Shown here: one piece after another, positions 17,686 to 26,697 of the stretch
Layout: the number at the start of each line of letters is the position of its first letter
Position numbering within the stretch: the stretch's first letter is position 1
Assembly: GCA_964213355.1 (NCBI GenBank)
Contig: CAXOVY010000001.1
Span: 1 to 64,000, forward strand
Length of the DNA: 64,000 nt
Direction of reading: 5' to 3'
Source of the DNA: JBAXAM01 sp964213355
GTDB taxonomy: Bacteria > Pseudomonadota > Gammaproteobacteria > UBA9339
Position numbers and translations under genes: made by a program
The notes under the pieces: model-generated
Database searches by the model: none
Told to the model about the DNA's origin: nothing
Seen by the model: only the letters and a program-made list of their open reading frames with translations

Positions 17686-17709
17686 ATTGTTGTGACATGT
17701 CACAACAAT
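17686..17709. promoter_or_regulatory. 24-bp perfect palindrome upstream of the DUF1016 gene
   Basis: The half-site ATTGTTGTGACA is repeated in perfect inverted orientation with no spacer, about 85 bases upstream of the start at 17601. Length and symmetry suit a dimeric repressor operator, possibly for the DUF1016 gene. No cognate regulator is identifiable here. Confidence 0.4.
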
Positions 17710-17805
17710 TGCTAATTATTAACCATTGCGCAACCAAGTCAATTCGCTTCACACTGTGGACTGAATTGGAAAAATATATAAAACTAATACAATCAATTCG
17801 TTTGT

Positions 17806-18066
17806 TTAGATGATATTCCTAAGTTTTGTACCCCATATTTTCATGGCTCGCTTTTTCTCTTTGTCGTAACTGTGCCTATCATAAATCGCCATAACACTAT
17901 TCTCAACATGATTAAGGATTTTGCTCGCCACTAATCTTGAAATGCCAATAGATGTCATAGAGCTTGCGGCCGTTTGTCTTAAATCGTGAGGGGTAAAATG
18001 TTTTATATTTTTAAAAGTGTTCCCGCTCCTTTTGCAACAAATAAAAATAAGAAGAGGGAAAAACAC
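17806..18066 (-). pseudogene. C-terminal remnant of a tyrosine recombinase (integrase)
   Basis: Only the last part of the catalytic domain remains: HFTPHDLRQTAASS carries the His-x-x-Arg box, ILNHVENSVMAIYDRHSY carries the second His and the nucleophile region with Tyr in YDRH. The first ~20 residues of the open frame are unlike an integrase and mark a deletion junction. The remnant probably came from the integrase of the mobile island that includes the tra region and marks its decayed edge. No tRNA gene or direct-repeat attachment site was seen next to it. Confidence 0.75.
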
Positions 18067-18187
18067 GGTATTTAAAACTTAATTTTATTTCTGTAATCTT
18101 AATTTTGTTTTAATTTATGGGCGCGACGCCAGAGTGTAACAAGCACTCCGACGCCGCTAACCACATTACCTCAAAGCAGGAGATAAC

Positions 18188-18526
18188 ATGGCTAAAATAA
18201 GCATAGCTGCTGGTCAATCGTCTGGCAATTTAAATTTTCGAGTGGCGCAAAAAATGGTTCATAGGCTTCTAACTCATGAACGAATAAAAACAGATTTGGA
18301 CGAAGGAAGGGTTAGACGTCTTGAATCACGCGGCAATAAATCGGCAGTAAAAATAAAGGCATTTACAAAAAAAGAATTAGCTGAAAAACTTGGAGTAAGT
18401 CAAGAAGATATTGAAAAACTTGAATCACCAAGCTTTTACGATAGTATGGCAAGTAAGATTTCTTTATCTTTAAGTCGCCTGTATTGCGCTACTAAGTTTG
18501 CAGATGGAGAACATAAAGGCGAATAA
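18188..18526 (+). CDS. Hypothetical protein of 112 residues
   Basis: The ATG has a good ribosome site (AGGAG) 5 bases upstream. The protein is soluble and basic. A stretch KAFTKKELAEKLGVSQEDIEKLE (positions about 57-79) resembles a helix-turn-helix, but the rest is not recognisable. It stands alone between the integrase remnant and oppositely oriented genes. It may be cargo of the degraded island. No function is assigned. Confidence 0.45.
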   Translation: MAKISIAAGQSSGNLNFRVAQKMVHRLLTHERIKTDLDEGRVRRLESRGNKSAVKIKAFTKKELAEKLGVSQEDIEKLESPSFYDSMASKISLSLSRLYCATKFADGEHKGE

Positions 18527-18639
18527 GCTTAGCTGGGATGGTAAAAAAACCAACTACTGTATTATTACCTCCTCAATCCTTAAATTAAACAGGATCACTT
18601 AGAAGTTCCCGCTAAAAATTTAACTCGCTTTCATCAATA

Positions 18640-19383
18640 TTAAAATTTGATAATTTCCTCTATATCGCTTTGATGTAACGATTTGACTAATCGTACATTA
18701 AAGTTATCCACTTGTGATTTTCGATGAAGAAAAAAAGCTATTTTATCGGGCATAAGGCTACTGTTTTTATCTGCATCTCTAACAACCCGTTTGAGAAAAA
18801 ATTGATAAGACCCCAAATTTAATTCTTCTATTGAATTATTTTGAAACGCTTCGCAGCTTCGCTTAACTTTAAGTACGATCGGTTTATGTTTTATACTACT
18901 TTCAAGCAATAACAGCTCCCGTGCTTTTTTGGTTATCTGTAAAAATCCCTTCTTTTCTGTAGCACTAAAACACGGCTGGTTTTTACATCTACCAATAGTA
19001 TTGGCAATAATTTTAAAATTATGCTTTATCTGGCTTCCAGCGTAATTGAAAGCATAAGCAGCTGCGTCAGCATAATTAGTCGTAAAGTCAATCCCTGGGT
19101 TTTTTATATCTCTTATTGTCCAGCTTAATACTTTTTGTAATGGCTCAACATAAAAATCATTAACGCTGAACTCAAGCCCTTTTTCAGTCAGATTTAACAA
19201 AAATTCACTATATTCCATGAGCAGCGGCATAATATTACTTAACGGATTTTTTTTTGGATCTAAAATAATTTTTGATTTCGAATCTAAATCATTCAAAGAC
19301 ATACCGCGATAAAAATAACAACCATCAACCATTTGGCACCAATGGTTCCTAATGACTCTTTCAATTTTATTATTCATTATCAT
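18640..19383 (-). CDS. Unknown protein with ADP-ribosyltransferase-like pattern
   Basis: 248 residues from the ATG at 19383; the frame is open up to 19437, where it overlaps the preceding gene. There is no signal peptide. Near the N-terminus is YFYRGM (about 23-28), and near 97 is DFTTNYADAAAYAF. A Tyr/His-Arg-Gly motif followed by a (S/T)-(S/T) strand with Ala-rich helix is the pattern of some ADP-ribosyltransferase-like toxins and effectors, but no clear catalytic Glu motif is visible. The assignment is weak. It follows the broken NUDIX gene on the same strand. Confidence 0.35.
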   Translation of the reverse strand: MIMNNKIERVIRNHWCQMVDGCYFYRGMSLNDLDSKSKIILDPKKNPLSNIMPLLMEYSEFLLNLTEKGLEFSVNDFYVEPLQKVLSWTIRDIKNPGIDFTTNYADAAAYAFNYAGSQIKHNFKIIANTIGRCKNQPCFSATEKKGFLQITKKARELLLLESSIKHKPIVLKVKRSCEAFQNNSIEELNLGSYQFFLKRVVRDADKNSSLMPDKIAFFLHRKSQVDNFNVRLVKSLHQSDIEEIIKF

Positions 19384-19400
19384 ATTTGATATACCACAAG

Positions 19401-19884
19401 CTAATTTGTGGTTGGTAAAAGTCGCCGGTCTAAACATTGTTCTAATGCCCAGCGAGTATCGTCCATAACTTTGGGTTGATTCATTATTTCTTGTACGTTA
19501 CTAAAGCTTTCCATATTCCCCTCATAGCAACCCGTAATAGTATTTTGTGAATCACGCCAAAAATAAACATGAATTAGTTCAGTATGACCAGTAATCGCTT
19601 CGGTAACAGCGGCCAAGACTAACCACATCTGATTCTTTAACTTGTGCGCCTAGTTCTTCGTTTAACTCACGTATTAATGCTTGCATCGGCGTCTCACCGG
19701 ATTCTACTTGCCCACCAAATGACGCAAGATATCCTGGAAAACGGTTCCAATTATCCCCTCTTTTTTGCAAGATAATTTTATTATCTTTAGTTACCACTAC
19801 ACAGTCAACGCCACGGAAAGCGTAAGATTTTTCATCTACCTTTGCCAGGTCAACTAATCGTATAAGCCTATTAGCAGTGTTCAT
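19401..19884 (-). pseudogene. NUDIX hydrolase with frameshift
   Basis: The frame starting MNTANRLIRLVDL contains a full NUDIX box, GGQVESGETPMQAL followed by RELNEELGA, which binds the metal for hydrolysis of nucleoside diphosphate-X compounds. Close to 19620 a one-base loss in CTTGGCCGC moves the frame: the protein should continue AVTEAITGHTELIHVYFWRD, found in the next frame and ending at 19401. As it stands the product would stop early at 19579. The downstream half lacks its own ribosome site. It may be a pseudogene or a sequencing error. Confidence 0.75.
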
Positions 19885-20176
19885 AAAACCTCTTGTTTGA
19901 ACTATATTTAGCGTGGTCGTTATGTCATTATATAATCGTGGATTGTATGAGACAAGTTGAATCAAGTTTTCCCGATGCCTTACGTAAAAAATATTTAGGC
20001 AAATCATTAAAGGAACGTAGTTATCATCAGTTTGCACTGTTTAATAAAGGGAAAATTTGTCCTAACGTAGAATGTTCTGAAAACTTAAAACCAACCCCTA
20101 AAGGAACGGTTCTAGGATTGTGGTAAGATTTTTACCCGCTAAATGCAACCCAGATATTTTGATGAGCTTGTATTTT

Positions 20177-21322
20177 TCACGATATGAGTTGTAGGAATTG
20201 CTTTAGAGAAGCCTGCATTTTAAGAAAATTAGGGTTGTACATTAAGCGGCGTATTATACCGCGCTTATAATTTTTATCAGTAATTTCCCCTAAAAAATCA
20301 TATTGCTTTTGGCATTTTTTATATTCGTTGGAAGCAATGTCGTAATGTATGCAATTAGCGTAATTTCCATTAACCCCATAATGAACATCGTTTGGAGGGG
20401 TTAAAAGAGCAGTGTGCGCAGAACTTAATATTTTTTCTTTGGGAAATGCGCTTTGTACTAACTCAATTTGTGTTGGGGCAATTCTTTCGATATTGGTTTC
20501 AGGTTGAGTAGTGTAAAGTATCATATGCTTGTTTTTATTGATAACACATTTGGAAAAAAAATTAATTGTTGCATCTACGTCAACAGTGGTATCATCTTGG
20601 CTTGATACTAAGAAAATAGGGATGGTAATTTTTCGATTTTGCATTTTCTTGTGTAATTGTTGTATCAAACTGTAAGTTTGATATACAGCGTTCATGGTTA
20701 CTGACTCATATTTAAATGAATCAATATCTTCTCCAATATTTAACCAATGTAGTTTGGGATAAAATATACCCAATTTATCTACTATTTTAGCGGTCATTGC
20801 CCATTTGGTAATTTCTATTGCGGGGGCAAAAAGAAATAGCCCGCGAATTCGCCCATCATTAAGACTTGTTTGAATCGCTAATGTGCCGCCAATAGAATAA
20901 CCAGCCAAATAAATTTCATCTGCCTTCTGGGCTAATGCGTTGACGCCATATTGCACAGCTTCGGACCATTCTTCCCATTTTGTATGCAACAAATCTCTTG
21001 GTTGTGTTCCATGGCCAGGTAGTAATATAGCCATTACATAGAAACCATTTTTAGCAAAAAAATCTCCCAGTGGACGCATCACATAAGGAGAACAAGAAAG
21101 GCCATGAATTAGTAGAATTCCTCGTTTGTACTTCTTAGTTGTGTCAACCGGATATAAATTGTTAGGAGCAATTTCGAAAGGGGAATTACCAGCAATGGGC
21201 GTGCTTAAATTTTTAAAAGGGCTGTTTAACTTAGCAGCATAATATTTTTCTGGTAAGATTGCTAAGGTATAACAGCTAAACAAACTTATAATCGATGCTA
21301 TTAGGCATGATATTTTTCTCAT
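20177..21322 (-). CDS. Exported alpha/beta hydrolase (esterase/lipase-like)
   Basis: 381 residues with a signal peptide (about 1-21). The hydrolase fold shows LIHGLSCSPY (oxyanion region, about 71-80), LLPGHGTQPRD (about 100-110), the nucleophile elbow GYSIGG with Ser about 143, Asp about 243 in SSQDDTTVD and His about 303 in SSAHTALL. The likely substrate is an ester such as a monoacylglycerol or carboxylester in the periplasm or outside the cell. It is transcribed alone, divergent from thiM. Confidence 0.82.
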   Translation of the reverse strand: MRKISCLIASIISLFSCYTLAILPEKYYAAKLNSPFKNLSTPIAGNSPFEIAPNNLYPVDTTKKYKRGILLIHGLSCSPYVMRPLGDFFAKNGFYVMAILLPGHGTQPRDLLHTKWEEWSEAVQYGVNALAQKADEIYLAGYSIGGTLAIQTSLNDGRIRGLFLFAPAIEITKWAMTAKIVDKLGIFYPKLHWLNIGEDIDSFKYESVTMNAVYQTYSLIQQLHKKMQNRKITIPIFLVSSQDDTTVDVDATINFFSKCVINKNKHMILYTTQPETNIERIAPTQIELVQSAFPKEKILSSAHTALLTPPNDVHYGVNGNYANCIHYDIASNEYKKCQKQYDFLGEITDKNYKRGIIRRLMYNPNFLKMQASLKQFLQLIS

Positions 21323-21493
21323 TGCTTTTTCACGTTCAAGAATCAGATGTGAATTATTGTATAGCTTAATTGTAATGTCTCAAAATTATTTTGCTAAATT
21401 AATCTATTTTGGTGATTTGCTTGATATAAAATAAAAGCTTACTCTATAGAATAATTGTTAGAATTTGTAACTGATGAAAATGGGAGTATTACC

Positions 21494-22291
21494 ATGCAAG
21501 ATGTTGCCCGTGCTGTTTATGAAGATTTGTTGAATATTCGTAGTAAGGCTCCATTGGTTCACAATATAACTAATTTTGTAGTTATGCAAAGTACTGCCAA
21601 TGCTTTGTTGGCTTTAGGAGCATCGCCAATTATGGCACATGCTGAAGAAGAATTATCTGATATTATCAATATTGCTCAGAGTCTGGTTGTTAATATAGGT
21701 ACTTTGGATTTGGCTTGGATAAATGCGATGCGTAAAGCGATGCAACTAGCAGTTCTACGTAAGATACCAATTATTTTAGATCCTGTCGGTGCTGGTGCCA
21801 CAAGGTTTAGAACCAAAACCGTGCACCAATTAATCCAGCAGGTTTCACCAACAGTTATTCGTGGGAATGCATCAGAAATATTTTCTCTAATCGCTGTTGG
21901 TAGCACCAAGGGCGTGGATAGTGTCTTGAGTTCAGAACAGTCTATCGATGTGGCGTCCAAATTAGTTGCCGCATATAATTGTGTCGTGGTAATTAGTGGA
22001 GCTACTGATATTTGTTTGGCTGCCAATGCAAAATTATCTATCAAAAATGGTTCTGCTTTAATGACAAGAGTTACTGGTATGGGTTGTATTGCCACTGCGC
22101 TTATTGCAGCGTTTTGTGCTATTAATTCCGATGCATTTGCCGCTGCCACGCATGCGATGATTGTAAATGGCATTGCTGGAGAAATTGCCGCAACCAAGGC
22201 TAATGGTCCTGGATCCTTTCAGCCAATTTTTTACGATACCTTATATAACCTTACAGAGAAAGATATATTGGAGAAGATTGACATTGAATAA
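21494..22291 (+). CDS. thiM: Hydroxyethylthiazole kinase
   Basis: 265 residues from the ATG at 21494 (ribosome site GGGAG); an earlier in-frame TTG at 21455 is less likely. The enzyme phosphorylates the thiazole half of thiamine for salvage. Diagnostic stretches are VHNITNFVVMQSTANALLALGASPIMAHA (positions about 26-54), ILDPVGAGATRFR (about 95-107) and the ATP/anion-hole motif VTGMGCIATALIA near 196. It is followed directly by thiE and a transporter. No TPP riboswitch pattern (CTGAGA with ACCTGA) was found upstream. thiC, thiD and thiG are not in the window. Confidence 0.93.
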   Translation: MQDVARAVYEDLLNIRSKAPLVHNITNFVVMQSTANALLALGASPIMAHAEEELSDIINIAQSLVVNIGTLDLAWINAMRKAMQLAVLRKIPIILDPVGAGATRFRTKTVHQLIQQVSPTVIRGNASEIFSLIAVGSTKGVDSVLSSEQSIDVASKLVAAYNCVVVISGATDICLAANAKLSIKNGSALMTRVTGMGCIATALIAAFCAINSDAFAAATHAMIVNGIAGEIAATKANGPGSFQPIFYDTLYNLTEKDILEKIDIE

Positions 22292-22952
22292 GTTAAATAA
22301 AAATCACTTATTATGTTTAGTTACGGACACTCAACTTTGTGGTCTGCGATCTTTAGAGGATGTGGTAGAGTTGGCAGTTCGAGGTGGGGTAAATGTAGTG
22401 CAGCTACGTGAAAAGAATGCCACGACAAATGAATTTTTACAAAGTGGAAAACGTTTGAAATCTATGCTTGATGTTTATAAAGTACCGCTAATTATTAATG
22501 ATCGCATTGACATTACCCTTGCGTTAGATGCTGCTGGTCTACATTTGGGGCAATCTGATATGTCTTATGCCATTGCAAGAAAAATACTTGGTTATGAAAA
22601 AATTATTGGATTATCGGTAAATACATTGGTCCAGGCGAAACAAACAGAGAATTTAGACGTAGATTATTTGGGTGTTGGACCGGTTTTTCAAACACAGACA
22701 AAATCAGATGCAGGGCAACCATGGAACATTAATGACTTAAAGAAATTACGTGAGTTTTCTAAGCATATTTTAATTGGTATTGGTGGAATTAATGCAGGTA
22801 ATGCTGATAAGGTTTTAGAAATTGGTTTTGAAGGTATTGCGGTTATTTCAGCTATTTGTGCGGCAGCAGATCCTCAGAAAAGCGCTACACAGTTATTCAA
22901 CATAGTTAAAGCGGCTAGCGTGAGTGGGGGGGGAGGTGGTTATGAATGTTAA
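22284..22952 (+). CDS. thiE: Thiamine-phosphate synthase
   Basis: 222 residues from a TTG at 22284 that overlaps the thiM stop by 8 bases and has GGAGAAG upstream; the long open frame before it is a shadow of thiM. ThiE joins the pyrimidine and thiazole phosphates to give thiamine phosphate. Visible motifs: VVQLREKN, LIINDRIDITLALDAAGLHLGQSD, GVGPVFQTQTKSDAG and GIGGINAGN for the TIM barrel and phosphate sites (each quoted region is within one exon-free frame). With ThiM it forms a salvage pair; ThiD would be needed from elsewhere. Confidence 0.93.
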   Translation: MNKLNKNHLLCLVTDTQLCGLRSLEDVVELAVRGGVNVVQLREKNATTNEFLQSGKRLKSMLDVYKVPLIINDRIDITLALDAAGLHLGQSDMSYAIARKILGYEKIIGLSVNTLVQAKQTENLDVDYLGVGPVFQTQTKSDAGQPWNINDLKKLREFSKHILIGIGGINAGNADKVLEIGFEGIAVISAICAAADPQKSATQLFNIVKAASVSGGGGGYEC

Positions 22953-24162
22953 TAAATTTATTGGCAGCGTATTAGTTGTAATTGGTACGATGATTGGTGC
23001 TGGAATGCTAGCATTGCCTTTGGTAAGTGCTCAAGCAGGCTTTGTTTGGGCTTCATTCGTCACTATAGCTGTTTGGGTGCTGATGACTGTAACAGGGTTG
23101 TTGGTACTTGAGGTAAACTTAGCTTTAGATTGCTATGCTTGTAGCTTTAGTAGCATGGCAGAAAAAACTTTGGGTAAGATTGGAAAGCTAATTACCTGGC
23201 TGGTTTGTTTATTACTTCTTTATGCATTAACCGCTGCTTATATGTCTGGTGCTTCATGTTTGTTAACTAATATACTTGAAACTCATTTTCATATAAGAGT
23301 AGCAAATTTTATAAGCGCCATTTTATTTACCTTGGTTTTTGGCGGTATGGTGTTTTGGAGTACGCGTGCTACGGATTATGCTAATCGGGGTCTAATTAGT
23401 ATAAAAGGGGCGCTATTATTTATTACCATAGCATCTTTGTTGCCACAGATTGATGTAGGTGCAATGTTGCATTCACAGCATATTGCTACTAGTGGTAAAT
23501 GTCTCTTTGCTATGGTGCCGATTTTTTTATGTGCTTTTGGTTATCATACGGTAATTCCAAGTTTGCGCATTTATATTGGGGATAAACCGAAAGAATTGAA
23601 GCAAATGATTGTTTGTGGAACAACTGTTGCGTTGATAATTTATCTTCTTTGGCTAGCAACTACTTTGGGTGTAGTGCCGATGTATGGAGAAAATAGCTTC
23701 AGTTCTATTGCCCAAAATAATAGTTCGGTAGATGGGTTGGTTAATGCTATAACTTTATTAGTTCATAGCAAATGGGTGTCTATAGGGGTAAATGGATTTT
23801 CTAACGTTGCCATGACCACTTCATTTTTAGGAGTTACTTTAGGATTGTTTGATTTTTTAGCTGATGGTTGTAAGCGTCCTAATTCTAGATTCGGTCGTAC
23901 GCAAACAGCGCTGATTACTTTCGTTCCGCCTTTAATTTTCGCATTTTATTTTCCCGGAGGTTTTGTGCTGGCATTAAAATATGCCGCGATTTTTGTTGCC
24001 ATCCTTGAGATTATTTTGCCAGCATTAATGGTATATAAGTTACGCCAAAATGCATATTTACACGCGCCACATCTAGTGCGTGGTGGTAATGTTGTGCTTT
24101 TGCTGATTGCGGCTATTGGTTTTGCTTTAATTTTTTTGCAGCTACTAAATAGCTTAATATGA
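22942..24162 (+). CDS. Aromatic amino acid transporter, TyrP/Mtr family
   Basis: 406 residues from the ATG at 22942 (ribosome site GGAGGT), overlapping thiE by 11 bases. About 11 membrane segments. The N-terminus has GTMIGAGMLALPLVSAQAG, the signature of the hydroxy/aromatic amino acid permease family. TSFLGVTLGLFDFLADG (about 290-306) is also typical. The best-known members import tyrosine or tryptophan with protons. Coupling to thiamine salvage genes is unexpected; substrate is uncertain. A paralogue lies at 42510-43736. Confidence 0.88.
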   Translation: MNVNKFIGSVLVVIGTMIGAGMLALPLVSAQAGFVWASFVTIAVWVLMTVTGLLVLEVNLALDCYACSFSSMAEKTLGKIGKLITWLVCLLLLYALTAAYMSGASCLLTNILETHFHIRVANFISAILFTLVFGGMVFWSTRATDYANRGLISIKGALLFITIASLLPQIDVGAMLHSQHIATSGKCLFAMVPIFLCAFGYHTVIPSLRIYIGDKPKELKQMIVCGTTVALIIYLLWLATTLGVVPMYGENSFSSIAQNNSSVDGLVNAITLLVHSKWVSIGVNGFSNVAMTTSFLGVTLGLFDFLADGCKRPNSRFGRTQTALITFVPPLIFAFYFPGGFVLALKYAAIFVAILEIILPALMVYKLRQNAYLHAPHLVRGGNVVLLLIAAIGFALIFLQLLNSLI

Positions 24163-24164
24163 TC

Positions 24165-25289
24165 TTATGTTTTTAAAAGCTCACCCCAAAAGCTCAAGCC
24201 GCTTTGAATTGGGAAACGAGAGTTTTGATTTACTAAAATGATAATGCCCACTTCTTCAGCGGGTATAAAGCCAATAAATGAGTTAATCCCCGATATATGT
24301 CCGCTGTGAAATATTAAATCTTTTTCATGGTAGTTATCGTTTTTTAAAATACGCCAACCCAGACCATAATATGATTTGATTTTATTTCTGCTATACGGCC
24401 ACCCAATATATTTCTTCCATCTATCGATAAAGTGATTAGTAATAACTGGTGTATATAGATAATCCAAGGTTTTTTGTGAAATCAGGTCGGGTCTATAGCC
24501 AAAGCTTAACTTAAAGAATTCAATCATGCCATCGATGGATGCAAAAACGCCAGCGGCAGCAGGAACAGTTTTTGGGTAATAGCGTGGAAATGGTAATAGT
24601 TTTGCGGGGTTATTTTTTCTTCTTTTGTCTTTAAAATGTGGGTAAGCAATATCCATATTAGGATCAATAGGTATGATTTGAATGCCATTTGTTTTTAAAA
24701 CAGTTCTTAGATTTTGGATTGCAACTTGCAGGCTCGAGTTCTTGTTATTTAAAACCTCTTCAACTAGGCTAAAAGTTGTGTTGCTGTATGAATAACGCTC
24801 GCCTGGTTTATATTTTGGTTTTTGGTGTTTAAGGGTTTCTAACAATTTTTGCCGTGGCATTCCCCGTTCAATTTGAGCATTTCCTGGAAATTGATATCCT
24901 GTGGTGTGGCTCAAGATGTTTTTTAAGCTCACCGTAGTTTTTAGATAAGGCAGTTTAATGTTTGTGTCAAAATTTATAGTGCCGTTTTCAGCCATTAATG
25001 CAAGCGCCATGGCTGATACTGGTTTTGATCCTGATGCCAATGGAAATAAAGTGCTTGATGTAATCATAGGTCCAGCATTACCTCTTTGATGGCCAAATGT
25101 TTTTTTGTAAACAACTTGGCCTTTGTACAAGATAGCAATTGCACCACCTTGTAGCAGTTCTGTTTGGGGTTCGAGGTTATCAATAAAATTTTGTAGTTTT
25201 GGAGATATTGCAGTTTGGATTTCCTCAGTAGAGGCAAAACAGGGCGACATCATTATTGCTACAAAAAAGATAATTAAAAATCTGCTCAT
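24165..25289 (-). CDS. Exported serine hydrolase, class C beta-lactamase family
   Basis: 374 residues with a signal peptide (about 1-19, ...CFA). It has the Ser-x-x-Lys site LASGSKP (Ser about 86, Lys about 89), the Tyr-Ser-Asn motif in ERYSYSNTTF (about 168-170), and HSGHISG as the third motif near the C-terminus. Such proteins are penicillin-binding-protein-like peptidases or esterases more often than true beta-lactamases. It is transcribed towards the end of the tyrP-like gene, with only 2 bases between the stops. Confidence 0.85.
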   Translation of the reverse strand: MSRFLIIFFVAIMMSPCFASTEEIQTAISPKLQNFIDNLEPQTELLQGGAIAILYKGQVVYKKTFGHQRGNAGPMITSSTLFPLASGSKPVSAMALALMAENGTINFDTNIKLPYLKTTVSLKNILSHTTGYQFPGNAQIERGMPRQKLLETLKHQKPKYKPGERYSYSNTTFSLVEEVLNNKNSSLQVAIQNLRTVLKTNGIQIIPIDPNMDIAYPHFKDKRRKNNPAKLLPFPRYYPKTVPAAAGVFASIDGMIEFFKLSFGYRPDLISQKTLDYLYTPVITNHFIDRWKKYIGWPYSRNKIKSYYGLGWRILKNDNYHEKDLIFHSGHISGINSFIGFIPAEEVGIIILVNQNSRFPIQSGLSFWGELLKT

Positions 25290-25333
25290 AGTAGTTTTAT
25301 TCTAACCTGGTTGCTCCGTTAATTCCATCCTTA

Positions 25334-25933
25334 TCATTTGGTGCGATCTTGTAATTCTGCTAACACTTCTACTAAGTCGATGCGACATTGCCGCAATAAT
25401 ACAAGCAAGTGGAAAAGTAAGTCTGCACCTTCTTTGATAGTGTTTTCTTTTATGCCAAGAAGGCATGCCAGTGCCACCTCGACACCTTCTTCTCCCACTT
25501 TCTGCGCAATTCTGTGGCTGCCCTCGTCGAATAATTTTGTTACATAGCTATTTGTGGGGCGTTCTTGATAACGCTGCGTGATTAAAGTTTCTAATTGGGT
25601 AAGTGTGCTTAGTTTCGAAATATTTTTTTCGCCGAAACAGCTTTGCGTACCTAGGTGACACGTTGGACCATTGGGTTTTGCCATCACTAATAGAGTATCA
25701 CCGTCACAGTCAGCTAGAATATCTATAACCTCTAGGCTATTCCCAGACGTTTCTCCTTTAACCCATAAACGCTGTTTGGTTCGGCTGTAAAAAGTAACTT
25801 TTCCAGTCTCGTGGGTTTTTTGCAGGGCTTCTTTGTTCATGTAACCCAGCATTAAGACTTGTAAGGTGTAACTGTCTTGTATAATAGTGGGAATCAAGCC
25901 ATTAGCTTTGTCCCAGTTCAGCTTGTGTTTCAT
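25334..25933 (-). CDS. hisI: Bifunctional phosphoribosyl-AMP cyclohydrolase / phosphoribosyl-ATP pyrophosphatase
   Basis: 199 residues, the usual length of the HisIE fusion. Steps 2 and 3 of histidine synthesis. The N-terminal cyclohydrolase has VTFYSRTKQRLWVKGETSGN and DCDGDTLL with GPTCHLGTQSCF (Zn/Mg ligands). The C-terminal pyrophosphatase half has VGEEGVEVALA and ADLLFHLLVLL (about 140-175). It is the last gene of the his operon and overlaps hisF by 4 bases. Confidence 0.96.
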   Translation of the reverse strand: MKHKLNWDKANGLIPTIIQDSYTLQVLMLGYMNKEALQKTHETGKVTFYSRTKQRLWVKGETSGNSLEVIDILADCDGDTLLVMAKPNGPTCHLGTQSCFGEKNISKLSTLTQLETLITQRYQERPTNSYVTKLFDEGSHRIAQKVGEEGVEVALACLLGIKENTIKEGADLLFHLLVLLRQCRIDLVEVLAELQDRTK

Positions 25934-26697
25934 AATCGTACCTCGATATTTTCTAATTTTAAAAAGTGCTTCAACTCTTTTATGTTGATATTTTTATTAT
26001 GAAACACGCTGGCTGCAAGTGCACCATCAACATTTGTTTTTTTAAATACGTTACTAAAATGCTCCATTTTTCCCGCACCACCTGAGGCAATTAAAGGTAC
26101 ATAAACAACTTCTCTTAAGCGGGCAAGTTGTTTAATGTTATACCCATTTTTTACGCCATCTTGGTTCATGCTGTTTAGCACAATTTCACCAGCGCCCAAA
26201 GTTTGTACCTCTATGGCCCAATCTATGGTGCGTTTTTGTGTATTGAAAGATTTTTGCGGATCGCCTGTATATTGATAGACATAGTAATCACCTTGCTTTT
26301 CGTAACTATCGATACCGATAACAACACATTGACTGCCAAACTCGGTTGCGAGTTTAGTAATTAATTTGGGATTTTCTAATGCTGGAGAGTTGATAGAAAT
26401 TTTATCCGCACCAGAATTTAAAATGATTTTAGCATCTTCGTTTGTTCGAATACCACCGGCAACACAAAAAGGGATATCTAAAATGCGTGCCACTTTTGTA
26501 ATCCAGCTTCGGTCAACCACCCTGCCATCGCTACTTGCGGTAATATCGTAAAACACGAGTTCATCTGCTCCCGTGTCTCGGTAATATTCAGCGTATTCTG
26601 TAATACTACCCATTACTTTGTGGTCTTTAAATTGAATTCCCTTTACGACTTTTCCATCTTTCACATCCAAACAAGGGATAATGCGTTTAGCTAACAT
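25930..26697 (-). CDS. hisF: Imidazole glycerol phosphate synthase subunit HisF
   Basis: 255 residues. Cyclase subunit of the HisHF complex that makes imidazole glycerol phosphate and AICAR. The TIM barrel has IIPCLDVKDGKVVKG with the catalytic Asp near the N-terminus, VAGGIRTNEDAK, the second Asp in GIDSYEK, NSMNQDGVKNGYN and SGGAGKMEHF. It overlaps hisA by 7 bases and hisI by 4. Confidence 0.97.
   Translation of the reverse strand: MLAKRIIPCLDVKDGKVVKGIQFKDHKVMGSITEYAEYYRDTGADELVFYDITASSDGRVVDRSWITKVARILDIPFCVAGGIRTNEDAKIILNSGADKISINSPALENPKLITKLATEFGSQCVVIGIDSYEKQGDYYVYQYTGDPQKSFNTQKRTIDWAIEVQTLGAGEIVLNSMNQDGVKNGYNIKQLARLREVVYVPLIASGGAGKMEHFSNVFKKTNVDGALAASVFHNKNINIKELKHFLKLENIEVRL

Noticed and set aside
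17806..18187. tRNA attachment site beside the integrase remnant
   Set aside because: No tRNA cloverleaf or paired direct repeat could be seen on either strand.
19947..20126. Plus-strand ORF with MRQVESSFPDALRKK start
   Set aside because: Short, partly antisense to the NUDIX start region, no ribosome site and no recognisable family.
21323..21493. TPP riboswitch upstream of thiM
   Set aside because: The conserved CTGAGA and ACCTGA elements are absent.
24165..25289. True antibiotic-resistance class C beta-lactamase
   Set aside because: Motif spacing and length fit the broad serine-hydrolase/penicillin-binding-like group; no AmpC-specific features or ampR neighbour.
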